Shown here piece by piece: positions 37,455-46,283 of a stretch of DNA of 64,000 nt; position 1 is the first letter of the stretch; every line of letters starts with the position of its first letter. This DNA comes from JBBIGV01 sp037447335. Lineage in GTDB: Bacteria; Bacteroidota; Ignavibacteria; Ignavibacteriales; Ignavibacteriaceae. Under the pieces are notes generated by a model that saw nothing but the letters and a program-made list of their open reading frames with translations, was not told the DNA's origin and ran no database searches. The translations under genes and the position numbers were made by a program. The stretch spans positions 10,238 through 74,237 of the forward strand of contig JBBIGV010000010.1 of assembly GCA_037447335.1 (NCBI GenBank). The letters are read 5' to 3'.

Positions 37455-38579
37455 ATGAAAATCGGAATAACCTGTTATCCCACTTATGGCGGAAGTGGTG
37501 TTGTAGCAACAGAACTTGGGAAAGAACTTGCAATGCGAGGGCACGAAGTTCACTTTATCAGCTATGCATTACCGTTTCGCCTGAACAAATACGTTGAAAA
37601 CATTGTATTTCATGAAGTTGAAATGAGCAGCTATCCGCTGTTTGAATTTCCGCTTTATAGTTTAGCGCTTGCCAGCAAAATGGTTGAAGTTGCCGAATAC
37701 GAAAAGCTTGATCTTCTTCATGTTCATTATGCTATACCCCATGCAAGCAGCGCTTACCTCGCAAAGCAAATGCTTAAAGATAAGATTGACCTCAAAGTTA
37801 CAACAACGCTGCACGGTACAGATATAACGTTGGTTGGACTCGAACCATCGTTCCTTCCTCTGGTGAAATTCAGTATTGAGCAAAGCGATGGAGTTAGTGC
37901 TGTTTCCCGCTTTCTGAAAGAAAAAACGATAACAAACTACGACATCAATAAAGATATAGAAGTTATTCCGAATTTTATTGACAGTGAACTTTTTAAACCT
38001 GCAGCCAATGGTTCATTCAGGAAGTATATTGCGCCTAACGGAGAAAAAATTCTGGTTCACACTTCAAATTTCAGACTGGTAAAAAGAGTACCGGATACTT
38101 TAAGGATTTTTCAGCAGGTTAGAGCTGAAATACCTGCAAAACTTGTACTTGTTGGAGATGGACCTGACCGTTCGGAATGTGAAAGACTTAGCAGGCAGTT
38201 AAACATTTGTGAAGATGTTAAATTTCTCGGTAAGCAGGAAGCGCTTGTAGATATACTGAATGCTTCTGATATATTCCTTATCCCTTCTCAGTCTGAAAGC
38301 TTCGGACTTGCCGCACTTGAAGCAATGTCGTGTGGGCTGCCGGTAGTCAGCTCTTCTGTCGGCGGCTTACCGGAGTTGATAAAGCATAACGAATGCGGAT
38401 TTATAGCAGAGATTGGCGATGTTGACCGAATGGCAAAATACGTCCTTGATCTTCTTACTAACGAAAAGAAATACGAGTTATTTTCCAGGAGTGCAAGAGA
38501 AAGGGCTGTTACTAAGTTCGATACATCAAAAGTAATTCCGCTTTATGAAGCACATTATGAACGAATATTAAAAAGTTGA
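37455..38579 (+). CDS. bshA: N-acetyl-alpha-D-glucosaminyl L-malate synthase BshA
   Basis: A GT4 glycosyltransferase that joins UDP-GlcNAc and L-malate, the first step of bacillithiol synthesis. The 374-residue chain begins with MKIGITCYPTYGGSGVVATE, characteristic of BshA; it has HGTDITLVG near 118, VHTSNFRLVKR near 200 and the donor-binding ESFGLAALEAMSCGLPVV near 283. Bacillithiol is known in Bacteroidota, which agrees with the taxonomic picture. bshB and bshC are not in the window. Its stop TGA overlaps the next start as TGATG. Confidence 0.93.
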   Translation: MKIGITCYPTYGGSGVVATELGKELAMRGHEVHFISYALPFRLNKYVENIVFHEVEMSSYPLFEFPLYSLALASKMVEVAEYEKLDLLHVHYAIPHASSAYLAKQMLKDKIDLKVTTTLHGTDITLVGLEPSFLPLVKFSIEQSDGVSAVSRFLKEKTITNYDINKDIEVIPNFIDSELFKPAANGSFRKYIAPNGEKILVHTSNFRLVKRVPDTLRIFQQVRAEIPAKLVLVGDGPDRSECERLSRQLNICEDVKFLGKQEALVDILNASDIFLIPSQSESFGLAALEAMSCGLPVVSSSVGGLPELIKHNECGFIAEIGDVDRMAKYVLDLLTNEKKYELFSRSARERAVTKFDTSKVIPLYEAHYERILKS

Positions 38580-39844
38580 TGAATGATTCACAAAAACTAA
38601 AAGACTCTTGTGATATACAATCTTACTTATTTGATTTTGCTTATGATGCCGGAAGCGAATGCCCTGCTCAAAAAACCAGCATAGAATTCTACGTAACAAC
38701 ATCCGGCTTACAGGTTCCGAAATTCATAAATGAATTCTGGACTTCGCGGCAGAGACAGGCAAATTCGCTTCATGAAATATCATACCGTGCTTGCTTCAAA
38801 CCTCAGCTTCCAACATTTTTTATTGAACTGCTGACACAACCCGGCGATGTGATTTACGATCCTTTTTCTGGTCGCGGCACAACAATAATTGAGGCTGCAT
38901 TAAGAGACAGGAAAATTATTGCTAACGATATAAATCCTTTGAGCGAAATTTTGTGCAAACCAAGACTCTTTGTCCCCGATTATCGTGATGTTGATGAGAG
39001 ACTTAAAAGCATTCCAGTTAATAACAATATTAGGGCAGGGATTGACTTATCAATGTTCTACCACGCCGAAACTTTAAGGGAAATTTTATCGCTTCGTGAA
39101 TATCTTTATGAGAAATTTGCCGCCGGTAATTCAGACCACGTTGATGACTGGATAAGAATGATAGCCACGAACAGATTAACCGGTCACTCAAAAGGTTTTT
39201 TTTCTGTGTACACTTTGCCTCCTAATCAGGCTGTATCAGCTTTGAATCAGATAAAAATAAATCTGAAAAGAAATCAAACACCCGGATACAGGAACACAAA
39301 AAAACTTATCCTTAAAAAAACAAAAGCACTGCTTCGTGATGTAAATGATAGCAGAAGATTGCTGCTGCATAAAGCAGGAAGCAACTCAAAGTTTCTTACT
39401 ATGGATGCCCGCGCTACTTCAGTTATTAAGGATGAATATGTTAAGCTTACAGTTACATCCCCGCCGTTCCTGGATGTTGTTCAATATAAAGAAGATAACT
39501 GGCTCAGGTGCTGGTTCAATAAAATTGATGCTGATGAAACCGGAAAAGGAATTTCTATCACAAAAACAATTGAGGAGTGGAACGAGGTAATGCTTGGTGT
39601 TTTCAAAGAGATGAACAGAATAACAATCAAAAACGGCTATGTTGCTTTTGAGGTTGGCGAAGTTAAAAACGGCATGCTGAGTCTCGATGAACACGTCGTG
39701 GAAATTTCAACTACTGCTGGTTTTGTATGTGAGGGAATTATGATAAACCGGCAGCGTTTTACCAAAACAGCTAACATCTGGGGAATATCAAACAATAAAA
39801 TGGGAACGAACTCAAACCGCATCGTTATCTTAAGAAAACCTTAG
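38579..39844 (+). CDS. site-specific DNA methyltransferase
   Basis: An amino-methyltransferase (adenine-N6 or cytosine-N4) of 421 residues. SAM-binding motif I is DPFSGRGTT at 94-102 and the catalytic motif is TSPPF near 296, so motif I precedes motif IV. Conserved HEISYRACFKPQLP (65-78) is typical of this group. No restriction gene is beside it, so it is probably an orphan methylase. The start is ATG 38579, overlapping the bshA stop by one base. Confidence 0.82.
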   Translation: MNDSQKLKDSCDIQSYLFDFAYDAGSECPAQKTSIEFYVTTSGLQVPKFINEFWTSRQRQANSLHEISYRACFKPQLPTFFIELLTQPGDVIYDPFSGRGTTIIEAALRDRKIIANDINPLSEILCKPRLFVPDYRDVDERLKSIPVNNNIRAGIDLSMFYHAETLREILSLREYLYEKFAAGNSDHVDDWIRMIATNRLTGHSKGFFSVYTLPPNQAVSALNQIKINLKRNQTPGYRNTKKLILKKTKALLRDVNDSRRLLLHKAGSNSKFLTMDARATSVIKDEYVKLTVTSPPFLDVVQYKEDNWLRCWFNKIDADETGKGISITKTIEEWNEVMLGVFKEMNRITIKNGYVAFEVGEVKNGMLSLDEHVVEISTTAGFVCEGIMINRQRFTKTANIWGISNNKMGTNSNRIVILRKP

Positions 39845-39854
39845 CAAAGAACAC

Positions 39855-40283
39855 TTGACTGAAAAAGAATTTATATCGGGTTTAACTTCAGGATTGAATC
39901 AGAAGGGAATAAAGGTATTTCCCGTTGAGTTTATCAACCCGAAAAATGCAAAACAAATCAAAGCTCCCGGCAAAACACTAATACCCGGCGAGCAATTTTT
40001 TGGCAGTTATGAAGTGATCACAACTGATGGAACTTTATTCTACCAGGCAAATAGCCATTATGAAGCTAAGTATATAGTTTATGCAAACCTTAATAATCCG
40101 CAGTTTATAAATATTCCGGATAATGAAGCTGATATAAAATCGGCAGTTACAAAATATGAGTCCTGCCTGGATTCAATTATTAAAATAATAGAAACAGAGT
40201 ACCGGAAAACTTTTCCTGAAGGCAAAAACAGTACACAAATTGTTAATAATGTATTCAGATTACTGAACCTCGTACGATATTAA
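39855..40283 (+). CDS. hypothetical protein (142 aa)
   Basis: A soluble 142-residue protein with no domain I recognise. The first half is beta-rich (GTLFYQANSHYEAKYIVYANL, about 59-79), and the second half is helical (AVTKYESCLDSIIKIIETEY, about 95-114). It starts with TTG 10 nt after the methyltransferase stop and its TAA overlaps the ATG of the next gene, so it is translated within an operon with an RNA methyltransferase. Confidence 0.6.
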   Translation: MTEKEFISGLTSGLNQKGIKVFPVEFINPKNAKQIKAPGKTLIPGEQFFGSYEVITTDGTLFYQANSHYEAKYIVYANLNNPQFINIPDNEADIKSAVTKYESCLDSIIKIIETEYRKTFPEGKNSTQIVNNVFRLLNLVRY

Positions 40284-41719
40284 TGACAAGCATAAGCGAA
40301 AATATTACTTCATATCTGAATTCACTTTACGGATCGGATGCAGCAAAAAAGTATCTTGATTTCATAAAGGAAGAGCCCGCTCAATACATCCGTGTAAACC
40401 AGCTTAAAATTCCATGCGACACACTTGCAGAAAAGCTTTTCAAAAAATATTCGATAAGAACCATGCAGGTTGATAACGTACCAAATGCATTGAAAGTGGT
40501 ATCCAATGAAGGATTGACGGGTAAAACATTAGAGCACATACTTGGGCTTTATTACATTCAGGGTTTGTCATCAATGCTTCCTCCGATAGTTCTATCTGCA
40601 GCACGAGAAGATAAAATACTGGACCTTTGTGCAGCTCCCGGTTCAAAAACAACCCAGATTTCTGAAATGATGAATAATACCGGAACGCTTATAGCAAATG
40701 AAATTCAACTTGACCGTATAAAGACCCTGGTGTTTAATATTGACCGGATGAATGTGATGAATTGCGGTGTTGTTCACGCCAAAGGTGAATTGTTGAGCAA
40801 ATCATTCCCGGATTATTTTGACAAGATACTTGTAGATGCTCCCTGCAGCGGTCTTGGTATTATTCAGAAGAAGGGTGAAGTCAGCAACTGGTGGTCTGTA
40901 AAAAGGGCAGAAAGGCTTGGCGAACTTCAGATAAAATTGCTTGTTGCTGCAGTAAAAATGTTAAAAGTTGGCGGCGAAATTGTTTATTCAACCTGCACGT
41001 TAACTCCGGAGGAAAATGAATTTGTAATTGATAAAATTCTGAAGAAATATCCCGTTCAGCTTGCTGAAGTTAATTTGCCGGTCAACTCTATAGATGCTTT
41101 TACTTCATATAAGGATCTTCGTTTTGATCAATCATTGGTGAAAGCGAGGAGGGTATTACCATGGGAGGTTAATTCGGATGGATTTTTCATTGCGAAGCTT
41201 ATTAAAACGGATAATACCCAATCTCCGGAACCGGTTGATAAGCAAAGTTATCCATACAGGATAATAAATCACGATCACAAAGATATCAGGATAATGTTGA
41301 TGAAAGTCAGCGAGTACTTCAATTTACCTTTAAAAGAACTTGCGAAGTTCAAATATATTCTGAAACTACCGGATATATTATTTATTGATGCAGAATGGAG
41401 CTGCGATAACCCGGGCGTATTTCACAGGATAGGGACAAAGTTCGGAACGGTTGATAAGCTTGGTAACCTGATTTTGAATACTCAATCGGCGCAAGTATTC
41501 GGAAAAGATATAAGTAAAAATATTTTTGCCCTGAGAAATAAAGAAGATTTGAAAAAGTATCTTGAAGGCGGGGTTGTAAAAAGAGATGAGGAGATCAGAG
41601 GGCAGTGCATTGTCAAATATGATGATTTGATTCTCGGTACCGGTGTTACCACTGTTGAAGGAATGAAAAGCAGATTCCCGCGTGCAAAGCGCACACAGGA
41701 AATTTACACCGACTGGTAA
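40283..41719 (+). CDS. RsmB/RsmF-type rRNA cytosine-C5 methyltransferase
   Basis: A 478-residue NOL1/NOP2/Sun family enzyme that methylates C5 of a cytosine in rRNA (or tRNA). SAM-binding LCAAPGSKT (about 114-122), catalytic VDAPCSGLG (near 188) and the second catalytic cysteine in YSTCTLTPEEN (near 235) are all present. The C-terminal 170 residues form a PUA/RsmF-like RNA-binding domain (KYDDLILGTGVTT near 450). RsmF is the best guess; the target cannot be fixed from sequence. Overlaps the upstream gene as TAATG. Confidence 0.88.
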   Translation: MTSISENITSYLNSLYGSDAAKKYLDFIKEEPAQYIRVNQLKIPCDTLAEKLFKKYSIRTMQVDNVPNALKVVSNEGLTGKTLEHILGLYYIQGLSSMLPPIVLSAAREDKILDLCAAPGSKTTQISEMMNNTGTLIANEIQLDRIKTLVFNIDRMNVMNCGVVHAKGELLSKSFPDYFDKILVDAPCSGLGIIQKKGEVSNWWSVKRAERLGELQIKLLVAAVKMLKVGGEIVYSTCTLTPEENEFVIDKILKKYPVQLAEVNLPVNSIDAFTSYKDLRFDQSLVKARRVLPWEVNSDGFFIAKLIKTDNTQSPEPVDKQSYPYRIINHDHKDIRIMLMKVSEYFNLPLKELAKFKYILKLPDILFIDAEWSCDNPGVFHRIGTKFGTVDKLGNLILNTQSAQVFGKDISKNIFALRNKEDLKKYLEGGVVKRDEEIRGQCIVKYDDLILGTGVTTVEGMKSRFPRAKRTQEIYTDW

Positions 41720-41722
41720 TGG

Positions 41723-42040
41723 TTAAACAATTCGTACGCCAGTGCGGATAATCTCTTTCACAAACAAATCGCTTTCATCAAAGTCTTCAGGTCTGAAAGG
41801 CAATGGGGAAATATTAGTATTAATATCAACTATAGATTTGATCATCCTCTCACGGTCTAATATTCTGTTGCCAATAAAATCTTCAGACACAACCGCTAAA
41901 TCTATATCGCTCCATTCATCATTGGAACCCTTGGCATAGGAACCATACAGTATAGCTTTATTGATACGAATATTATCTTGCGAAAGCCTTTCAATAAATT
42001 TCTTAACCAGTTCAATTAAATCAGCCTTGATCTCAGCCAT
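41723..42040 (-). CDS. MNT-type minimal nucleotidyltransferase (antitoxin-like)
   Basis: A 105-residue minimal nucleotidyltransferase: ILYGSYAKGSNDEWSDIDLAVVS (32-54) holds the GS and DxD motifs. In MNT/HEPN pairs such proteins act as antitoxins, some by AMPylating the HEPN toxin. It overlaps the preceding HEPN gene by 25 nt on the same strand, so the two are coupled. Active-site residues look intact. Confidence 0.85.
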   Translation of the reverse strand: MAEIKADLIELVKKFIERLSQDNIRINKAILYGSYAKGSNDEWSDIDLAVVSEDFIGNRILDRERMIKSIVDINTNISPLPFRPEDFDESDLFVKEIIRTGVRIV

Positions 42041-42405
42041 TCGTACATCTCCTTTAACTTTGAAAAATTCTCAGTTGTATATTTCTTATTATAAGTTTTA
42101 TATGCATCTAATTTATAGTCGGGGTAACGATTTTCAATATTATAAAAATTAACCTTAACTAGAAATTCAATTTGTTCATCTGTAAAATTGAGCTTTGTCT
42201 TGCTTTCCAGTTTAACAAGGTCATGAATTTTTGGCGGTGTTTCTTTGATATCTTTTACATAATGAGCTTTTAAAATCTTTTCAAGGACAAGATGACCGAT
42301 ATACAAACACCACATATAGTATCCGTTCTCAAACAGATGTTCTGCTGTTTTCAGGTCATGGACTGCGGTCTTGATCCAGTATTCTATTTGCTCTTTAACT
42401 GTCAT
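42016..42405 (-). CDS. HEPN-domain protein paired with MNT
   Basis: A 129-residue all-helical HEPN protein: KTAVHDLKTAEHLFENGYYMW-type helices at the start and KAHYVKDIKETPPKIHDLVKL (about 46-66) as the core. The RNase motif Arg-x4-6-His typical of active HEPN toxins is not apparent: the conserved His in KIHDL has no Arg at the right spacing. It may therefore be a non-nuclease member. Overlap with the MNT gene supports a two-gene toxin-antitoxin-type operon. Confidence 0.8.
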   Translation of the reverse strand: MTVKEQIEYWIKTAVHDLKTAEHLFENGYYMWCLYIGHLVLEKILKAHYVKDIKETPPKIHDLVKLESKTKLNFTDEQIEFLVKVNFYNIENRYPDYKLDAYKTYNKKYTTENFSKLKEMYEWLRSRLI

Positions 42406-42471
42406 TTAATTATTCCTTACTAAAAAATAGATTATTTTTGTAATAATTAAAACAACAGGTCTTGAAATAAA

Positions 42472-42837
42472 ATGAATATCCAGATTTTCGGCACTAAAAA
42501 GTGCAGAGATTCTCAAAAAGCAGAGCGATTTTTCAGAGAGAGGAGAATTTCATACCACTTCCGTGATTTAACTGAGAAAGCCATCTCAAAAGGTGAGCTT
42601 GAAAATATCTCTGCTGTTATACCGGTTAATGACTTGATAGATAAAGATGGTAAGCATTTTCAAAAAAGAAACCTTCAGTTTATGAAGTTTGATACTAAAG
42701 AAGAATTGCTGAATGACCCGCTTTTGCTTAAAACTCCGGTTGTCAGAAACGGTAAGCTTGTTACTGTTGGATATGAGCCGGATACATGGAATGAATGGAT
42801 AAAAAGCAGCCGGGGGAATCAGGTATCGGATTTTTAA
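42472..42837 (+). CDS. ArsC/Spx-family thioredoxin-fold protein
   Basis: A 121-residue protein of the ArsC/Spx/YffB family. IFGTKKCRDSQKAERFF (4-20) contains one cysteine followed by x2-Ser; KTPVVRNGKLVTVGYEPDTW (near 88) is the family's cis-Pro and C-terminal motif. Members include arsenate reductases and redox adaptors. No ars genes are nearby, so arsenate reduction is not assumed. Confidence 0.8.
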   Translation: MNIQIFGTKKCRDSQKAERFFRERRISYHFRDLTEKAISKGELENISAVIPVNDLIDKDGKHFQKRNLQFMKFDTKEELLNDPLLLKTPVVRNGKLVTVGYEPDTWNEWIKSSRGNQVSDF

Positions 42838-42977
42838 TGTGTTGTAAGTTAATTTCTTCTGTCCACCTCTTCTTCAACTTCAGGGAGGAGTCGCAATCTC
42901 TTTTAATTAGTTTGGGCAGTTATTGGTGCAAGTGATTAAAGGCAGCATCATAAAAGGCGACTTAATCGCTATCATGG

Positions 42978-43014
42978 AAAAACCGGTTCACAATAAAATT
43001 GAAAACCGGTTTCC
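42978..43014 (-). terminator. likely terminator of glnA
   Basis: On the minus strand AAACCGGTT and AACCGGTTT form a nine-pair stem with a 15-nt loop, ending in a short T run (TTTTT). It lies about 15 nt after the glnA stop. Confidence 0.65.
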
Positions 43015-43028
43015 GAGAAAAACAAATC

Positions 43029-44456
43029 TTAAACATCATAATAAAGAGAAAACTCGTATGGATGCGGCTGCAATGCCATTGGTTTTATCTCTTTATCTGT
43101 TTTGTACTTAATCCATGTTTCGATTACATCGGAAGTGAACACATCTCCCTTAAGCAGATATTCATGATCATCAGCCAATGCCTTAAGTGCTTCATTCAGG
43201 CTGCCGGGTGTTGATGGCACATCTTTTAATTCTTCAGGCGCCATATCGTAAATATCCTTATCGAGAGGTTCACCCGGATCAATGCGGTTTACTATTCCAT
43301 CTAATCCTGCCATTAACATTGCAGAGAAGGCAAGATAAGGGTTGCAGGAAGGATCCGGGCATCGGAACTCAACACGTTTGGATTTCGGACTTGCAGAGTA
43401 CATCGGTATTCGTACTGAAGCGCTTCGGTTTCTCTGAGAATAAGCAAGGTTAACAGGCGCTTCAAATCCGGGGACAAGTCTCTTATAAGAATTGGTTGTG
43501 GGATTTGTAAACGCGCAGAGAGAAGGAGCATGTTTTAACAAACCGCCAATGAAGTACAGTGCCATTTCACTCAAGCCGGCGTAACCGGAACCTGCAAAAA
43601 GCGGTTTGCCTTTTTTCCACAAGCTGGTATGAACATGCATGCCGCTTCCATTATCACCGAAGATTGGCTTTGGCATATACGTTACGGATTTATTGTTCAT
43701 CTTTGCCGTATTCTTTACAATATACTTGAACATAAGAAGCTGATCAGCAGCTTTAACAAGCGGAGTAAATCGTAAGTCAATTTCGCATTGCCCGCCGCTT
43801 GCAACTTCGTGATGCTGTGCTTCAACATCAATACCTGCATTTATAAGATTCATAACCATTTCATTTCTTAGGTCCATCAGGGAATCTGTGGGCGGAACAG
43901 GAAAGTAGCCCTCTTTGAAACGCGGTTTATAACCAAGATTGGGCTCTTCATCTCTGCCGCTGTTCCATCTTCCTTCAACAGAATCAACGTAATAAAAGCT
44001 GCTGTTTGGTTGTGAATCAAACCGGACGTCATCAAAAACAAAAAATTCAGCCTCAGGTCCGTAGTAAACTGTATCAGCTAATCCGGTTGAAATCAGATAT
44101 GCTTCAGCTTTTTGTGCAATGTTACGCGGGCAGCGGGTATATTTTTCCTTTGTTGCCGGTTCATACACATCACAGATTAAACTTAATGTCGGTTCTTTGA
44201 TGAAGGGATCAATGAACATAGTTGAAGGATCAGGGATGATAAGCATATCGCTCTCATTTATGGGCTTCCATCCTCTGATAGAAGAACCGTCAAATCCGAA
44301 TCCGTCTTCGAATGATCCCTTATCGAATTGAGATGCAGGCACGGTGAAGTGCTGCCACTGTCCCGGAAAGTCCATGAATTTAAGATCAATAAACCTGATC
44401 TTGTTTGCCTGGATGAATTTCAGGACGTTTTCTGCAGGTGAAGTTGTTTTTGCCAT
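43029..44456 (-). CDS. glnA: type I glutamine synthetase
   Basis: Forms glutamine from glutamate, ammonia and ATP; a dodecameric cytoplasmic enzyme. The 475 residues match GSI-beta length. Visible signatures: the beta-grasp domain with DLKFMDFPGQWQHFTVP, DGSSIRGW near 55, the metal/ammonia site around GPEAEFFVFDD, SGMHVHTSLWK near 265, the loop NRSASVRIP near 345, and IYDMAPEE near 400, whose Tyr corresponds to the adenylylation site. A good ribosome site (AAGGAG) precedes the ATG. The Lrp/AsnC gene upstream may regulate it. Confidence 0.96.
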   Translation of the reverse strand: MAKTTSPAENVLKFIQANKIRFIDLKFMDFPGQWQHFTVPASQFDKGSFEDGFGFDGSSIRGWKPINESDMLIIPDPSTMFIDPFIKEPTLSLICDVYEPATKEKYTRCPRNIAQKAEAYLISTGLADTVYYGPEAEFFVFDDVRFDSQPNSSFYYVDSVEGRWNSGRDEEPNLGYKPRFKEGYFPVPPTDSLMDLRNEMVMNLINAGIDVEAQHHEVASGGQCEIDLRFTPLVKAADQLLMFKYIVKNTAKMNNKSVTYMPKPIFGDNGSGMHVHTSLWKKGKPLFAGSGYAGLSEMALYFIGGLLKHAPSLCAFTNPTTNSYKRLVPGFEAPVNLAYSQRNRSASVRIPMYSASPKSKRVEFRCPDPSCNPYLAFSAMLMAGLDGIVNRIDPGEPLDKDIYDMAPEELKDVPSTPGSLNEALKALADDHEYLLKGDVFTSDVIETWIKYKTDKEIKPMALQPHPYEFSLYYDV

Positions 44457-44540
44457 ATAGCTCCTTATTAATGTTATAGATTAATGATATTTTTTATAAA
44501 CTGAATTATTTCAGCAAATAAAGTGCCGTGACTGTTAAAG

Positions 44541-44987
44541 TTAAATATCCAGCACGGTTGTTTCTTTAATTGTTGAGAGCACAAACGTAGTTTTTGTTGA
44601 CGTAACACCGGGCCACGATTGTATTTCACTTAATAACTTTTCCAATGCTTCAGTGTTTTTTACAACAGCCTTCAATAAATGAGATCCTTCACCCAAAACC
44701 GAATGACACTCAAGTATCTGCGGAAGCTTTTCTACACGTGAGATCATGTTCTTGTAGTGTTTGGATGAATCCATAATAACCTGAATATAAGCCGTTATAT
44801 CAAAACCGAATGCCTGTTTACTCAGCTTTGCATAGTAACCTTCAACAATTCCTTTTTCTTCAAGTTTTTTTAAGCGCTCGCTTACTGATGGAATTGAAAG
44901 CCCGACTAATTCAGCTAATTCATTTCTTTTTGTTCGCCCTCTGCGTTGGAGAGTGTTAAGTATCTTAATATCTAAATCATCAAGCAT
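44541..44987 (-). CDS. Lrp/AsnC-family transcriptional regulator
   Basis: A 148-residue DNA-binding regulator: an N-terminal winged helix-turn-helix (DIKILNTLQRRGRTKRNELAELVGLS, within 5-32) and a RAM ligand-binding domain (about 65-140; GEGSHLLKAVVKN). Members sense amino acids such as leucine, asparagine or lysine. It lies 84 nt upstream of glnA on the same strand, so control of glutamine synthesis is a plausible role. It has its own Bacteroidetes-type promoter. Confidence 0.92.
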   Translation of the reverse strand: MLDDLDIKILNTLQRRGRTKRNELAELVGLSIPSVSERLKKLEEKGIVEGYYAKLSKQAFGFDITAYIQVIMDSSKHYKNMISRVEKLPQILECHSVLGEGSHLLKAVVKNTEALEKLLSEIQSWPGVTSTKTTFVLSTIKETTVLDI

Positions 44988-45028
44988 ATAATACCTTGTT
45001 ATTTTAGGAATTCTGAAATTAAACGCTG

Positions 45029-45059
45029 CAAATATAAAGCAGGATCAAAAACAATGCAA
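45029..45059 (-). promoter_or_regulatory. Bacteroidetes-type promoter of the Lrp/AsnC gene
   Basis: On the minus strand TTG (45057-45059), 20 nt, then TATATTTG (45029-45036), about 40 nt before the ATG at 44987. Matches TTG-N19/20-TAnnTTTG. Confidence 0.5.
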
Positions 45060-45147
45060 ATTAAAAAATTAAAATAATTAGGTGTTTTGTTAAAACAACC
45101 TTATATATTTAGGATTATTTTGAGAATTGTATCAGAATGGGAGGAAA

Positions 45148-45954
45148 TTAACGATTTATACCGTAGGGAGTAAAAGCCAGCTTTTCTTTTTTAACCTTCT
45201 CAAACAGGTCAAGATTAATCTGCGGTCTGTTTTGCAGCTCATGATAGAGGTGATATTGAACGGCAATATTATTAAGTGATTTTATTTTAATATCGTTCAA
45301 CTCTAATCTGAATTGAACATCGCTGTCTTCTCCGATTGACGGCGCTTCATACCTTTCGTCAAATCCGTTTATACTAAGAAAGTCGTTTTTATGAATTGAG
45401 AAGTTACAGCCCAGCAACCCGCGGTTTTTCTTGTTGAAATATTTTCTGAGGAATAGGTTCTTAGAATAAAATCCTTTTTCAACATCAACAGATCTTCCGA
45501 ATAAGCCATCCATTATCAACAAAAATTTTTTTTCAAGAAAACCCGATTTAACTTTATCATAATTCAGCTTTGCAGTGATACGCGGGGATAAGTTTACTCT
45601 TCTGCCTGTAAGACAAACTCCTGCTTTCCTGTTCATATAATGCTCGTGCAAAAACTCAGAATGCGGAACGCAATCTCCGTCAATGAAAATCAGATAATCA
45701 GCGGCTGTAGAAGCTATTGCTCTGTTAAGGATTTTATTTTTTCTGAAGCCATTATCTTCCTGCCAGAGATGAAGAAGAGGAAACTTAATTTGTGTGGAGA
45801 GTAATTCAAGCTCTTTAACAGTTTCCTGGTCGGAACCGTCATCTGCAACAATGATTTCAAAGTTACGGAAAGTTTGCCGTTCAAGTCCGGCAAAAATTAA
45901 TTTCAGATAATCAATCCGCTTATAGAAGGATATTATCAGGGAAACTTCGGGCAT
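45148..45954 (-). CDS. family 2 glycosyltransferase
   Basis: A 268-residue GT-A fold glycosyltransferase: VSLIISFYKRIDYL (4-17) starts the nucleotide-sugar domain, VADDGSDQETV near 35, and the metal-binding DGD in IFIDGDCVPHSE near 90. The C-terminal half, with GCNFSIHKNDFLSINGFDERY, resembles the galactosyltransferase C-terminal domain. It begins the surface-modification cluster that continues with DUF5989, SxtJ and carbamoyltransferase genes. Confidence 0.88.
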   Translation of the reverse strand: MPEVSLIISFYKRIDYLKLIFAGLERQTFRNFEIIVADDGSDQETVKELELLSTQIKFPLLHLWQEDNGFRKNKILNRAIASTAADYLIFIDGDCVPHSEFLHEHYMNRKAGVCLTGRRVNLSPRITAKLNYDKVKSGFLEKKFLLIMDGLFGRSVDVEKGFYSKNLFLRKYFNKKNRGLLGCNFSIHKNDFLSINGFDERYEAPSIGEDSDVQFRLELNDIKIKSLNNIAVQYHLYHELQNRPQINLDLFEKVKKEKLAFTPYGINR

Positions 45955-45959
45955 AAAGA

Positions 45960-46103
45960 TTATTTCTCTTTGTCCTTTCTTAATTTGTCTTTAACCTTAG
46001 CACGCTTGTAAGCTTTTCGTTTTAGCTCTACCTTCGGCGGCTTCTGAGGTAAAGGCACGCGTGGTTTTTTCTTTTTTACTTTTATTTTTTCTTTCTTAAC
46101 CAT
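45960..46103 (-). CDS. small lysine-rich protein (47 aa)
   Basis: A 47-codon frame, almost half Lys/Arg (MVKKEKIKVKKKKPR at the start, YKRAKVKDKLRK near the end). It fits exactly between the glycosyltransferase start and the DUF5989 gene with gaps of 5 and 9 nt. Composition suggests a nucleic-acid or acidic-polymer binder, but it could be a low-complexity artefact of AT-rich DNA. No domain recognised. Confidence 0.45.
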   Translation of the reverse strand: MVKKEKIKVKKKKPRVPLPQKPPKVELKRKAYKRAKVKDKLRKDKEK

Positions 46104-46112
46104 TTACACAGT

Positions 46113-46271
46113 TTAAAAAATTGCATAGATAAATGGAGCTAAGGCAGAGCCCTGTGTTATTATTATCATCCCGCCGAGTAAAAGAAGGAAAACAAGGATT
46201 GGTGCAAGCCACCACTTTTTTCTTACTTTAAGGAACTGCCAGAGTTCGCTGACTATAGATAGTTTACCCAT
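46113..46271 (-). CDS. DUF5989 family small membrane protein (52 aa)
   Basis: A 52-residue protein with an amphipathic start (SIVSELWQFLKVRKKWW, 5-21), one transmembrane helix (APILVFLLLLGGMIIITQ) and the signature ending GSALAPFIYAIF, the pattern of DUF5989. In many genomes this family sits beside SxtJ and a carbamoyltransferase, exactly as here. Function unknown; probably a membrane partner of that pair. Confidence 0.85.
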   Translation of the reverse strand: MGKLSIVSELWQFLKVRKKWWLAPILVFLLLLGGMIIITQGSALAPFIYAIF

Positions 46272-46283
46272 TTAGATATTCCT

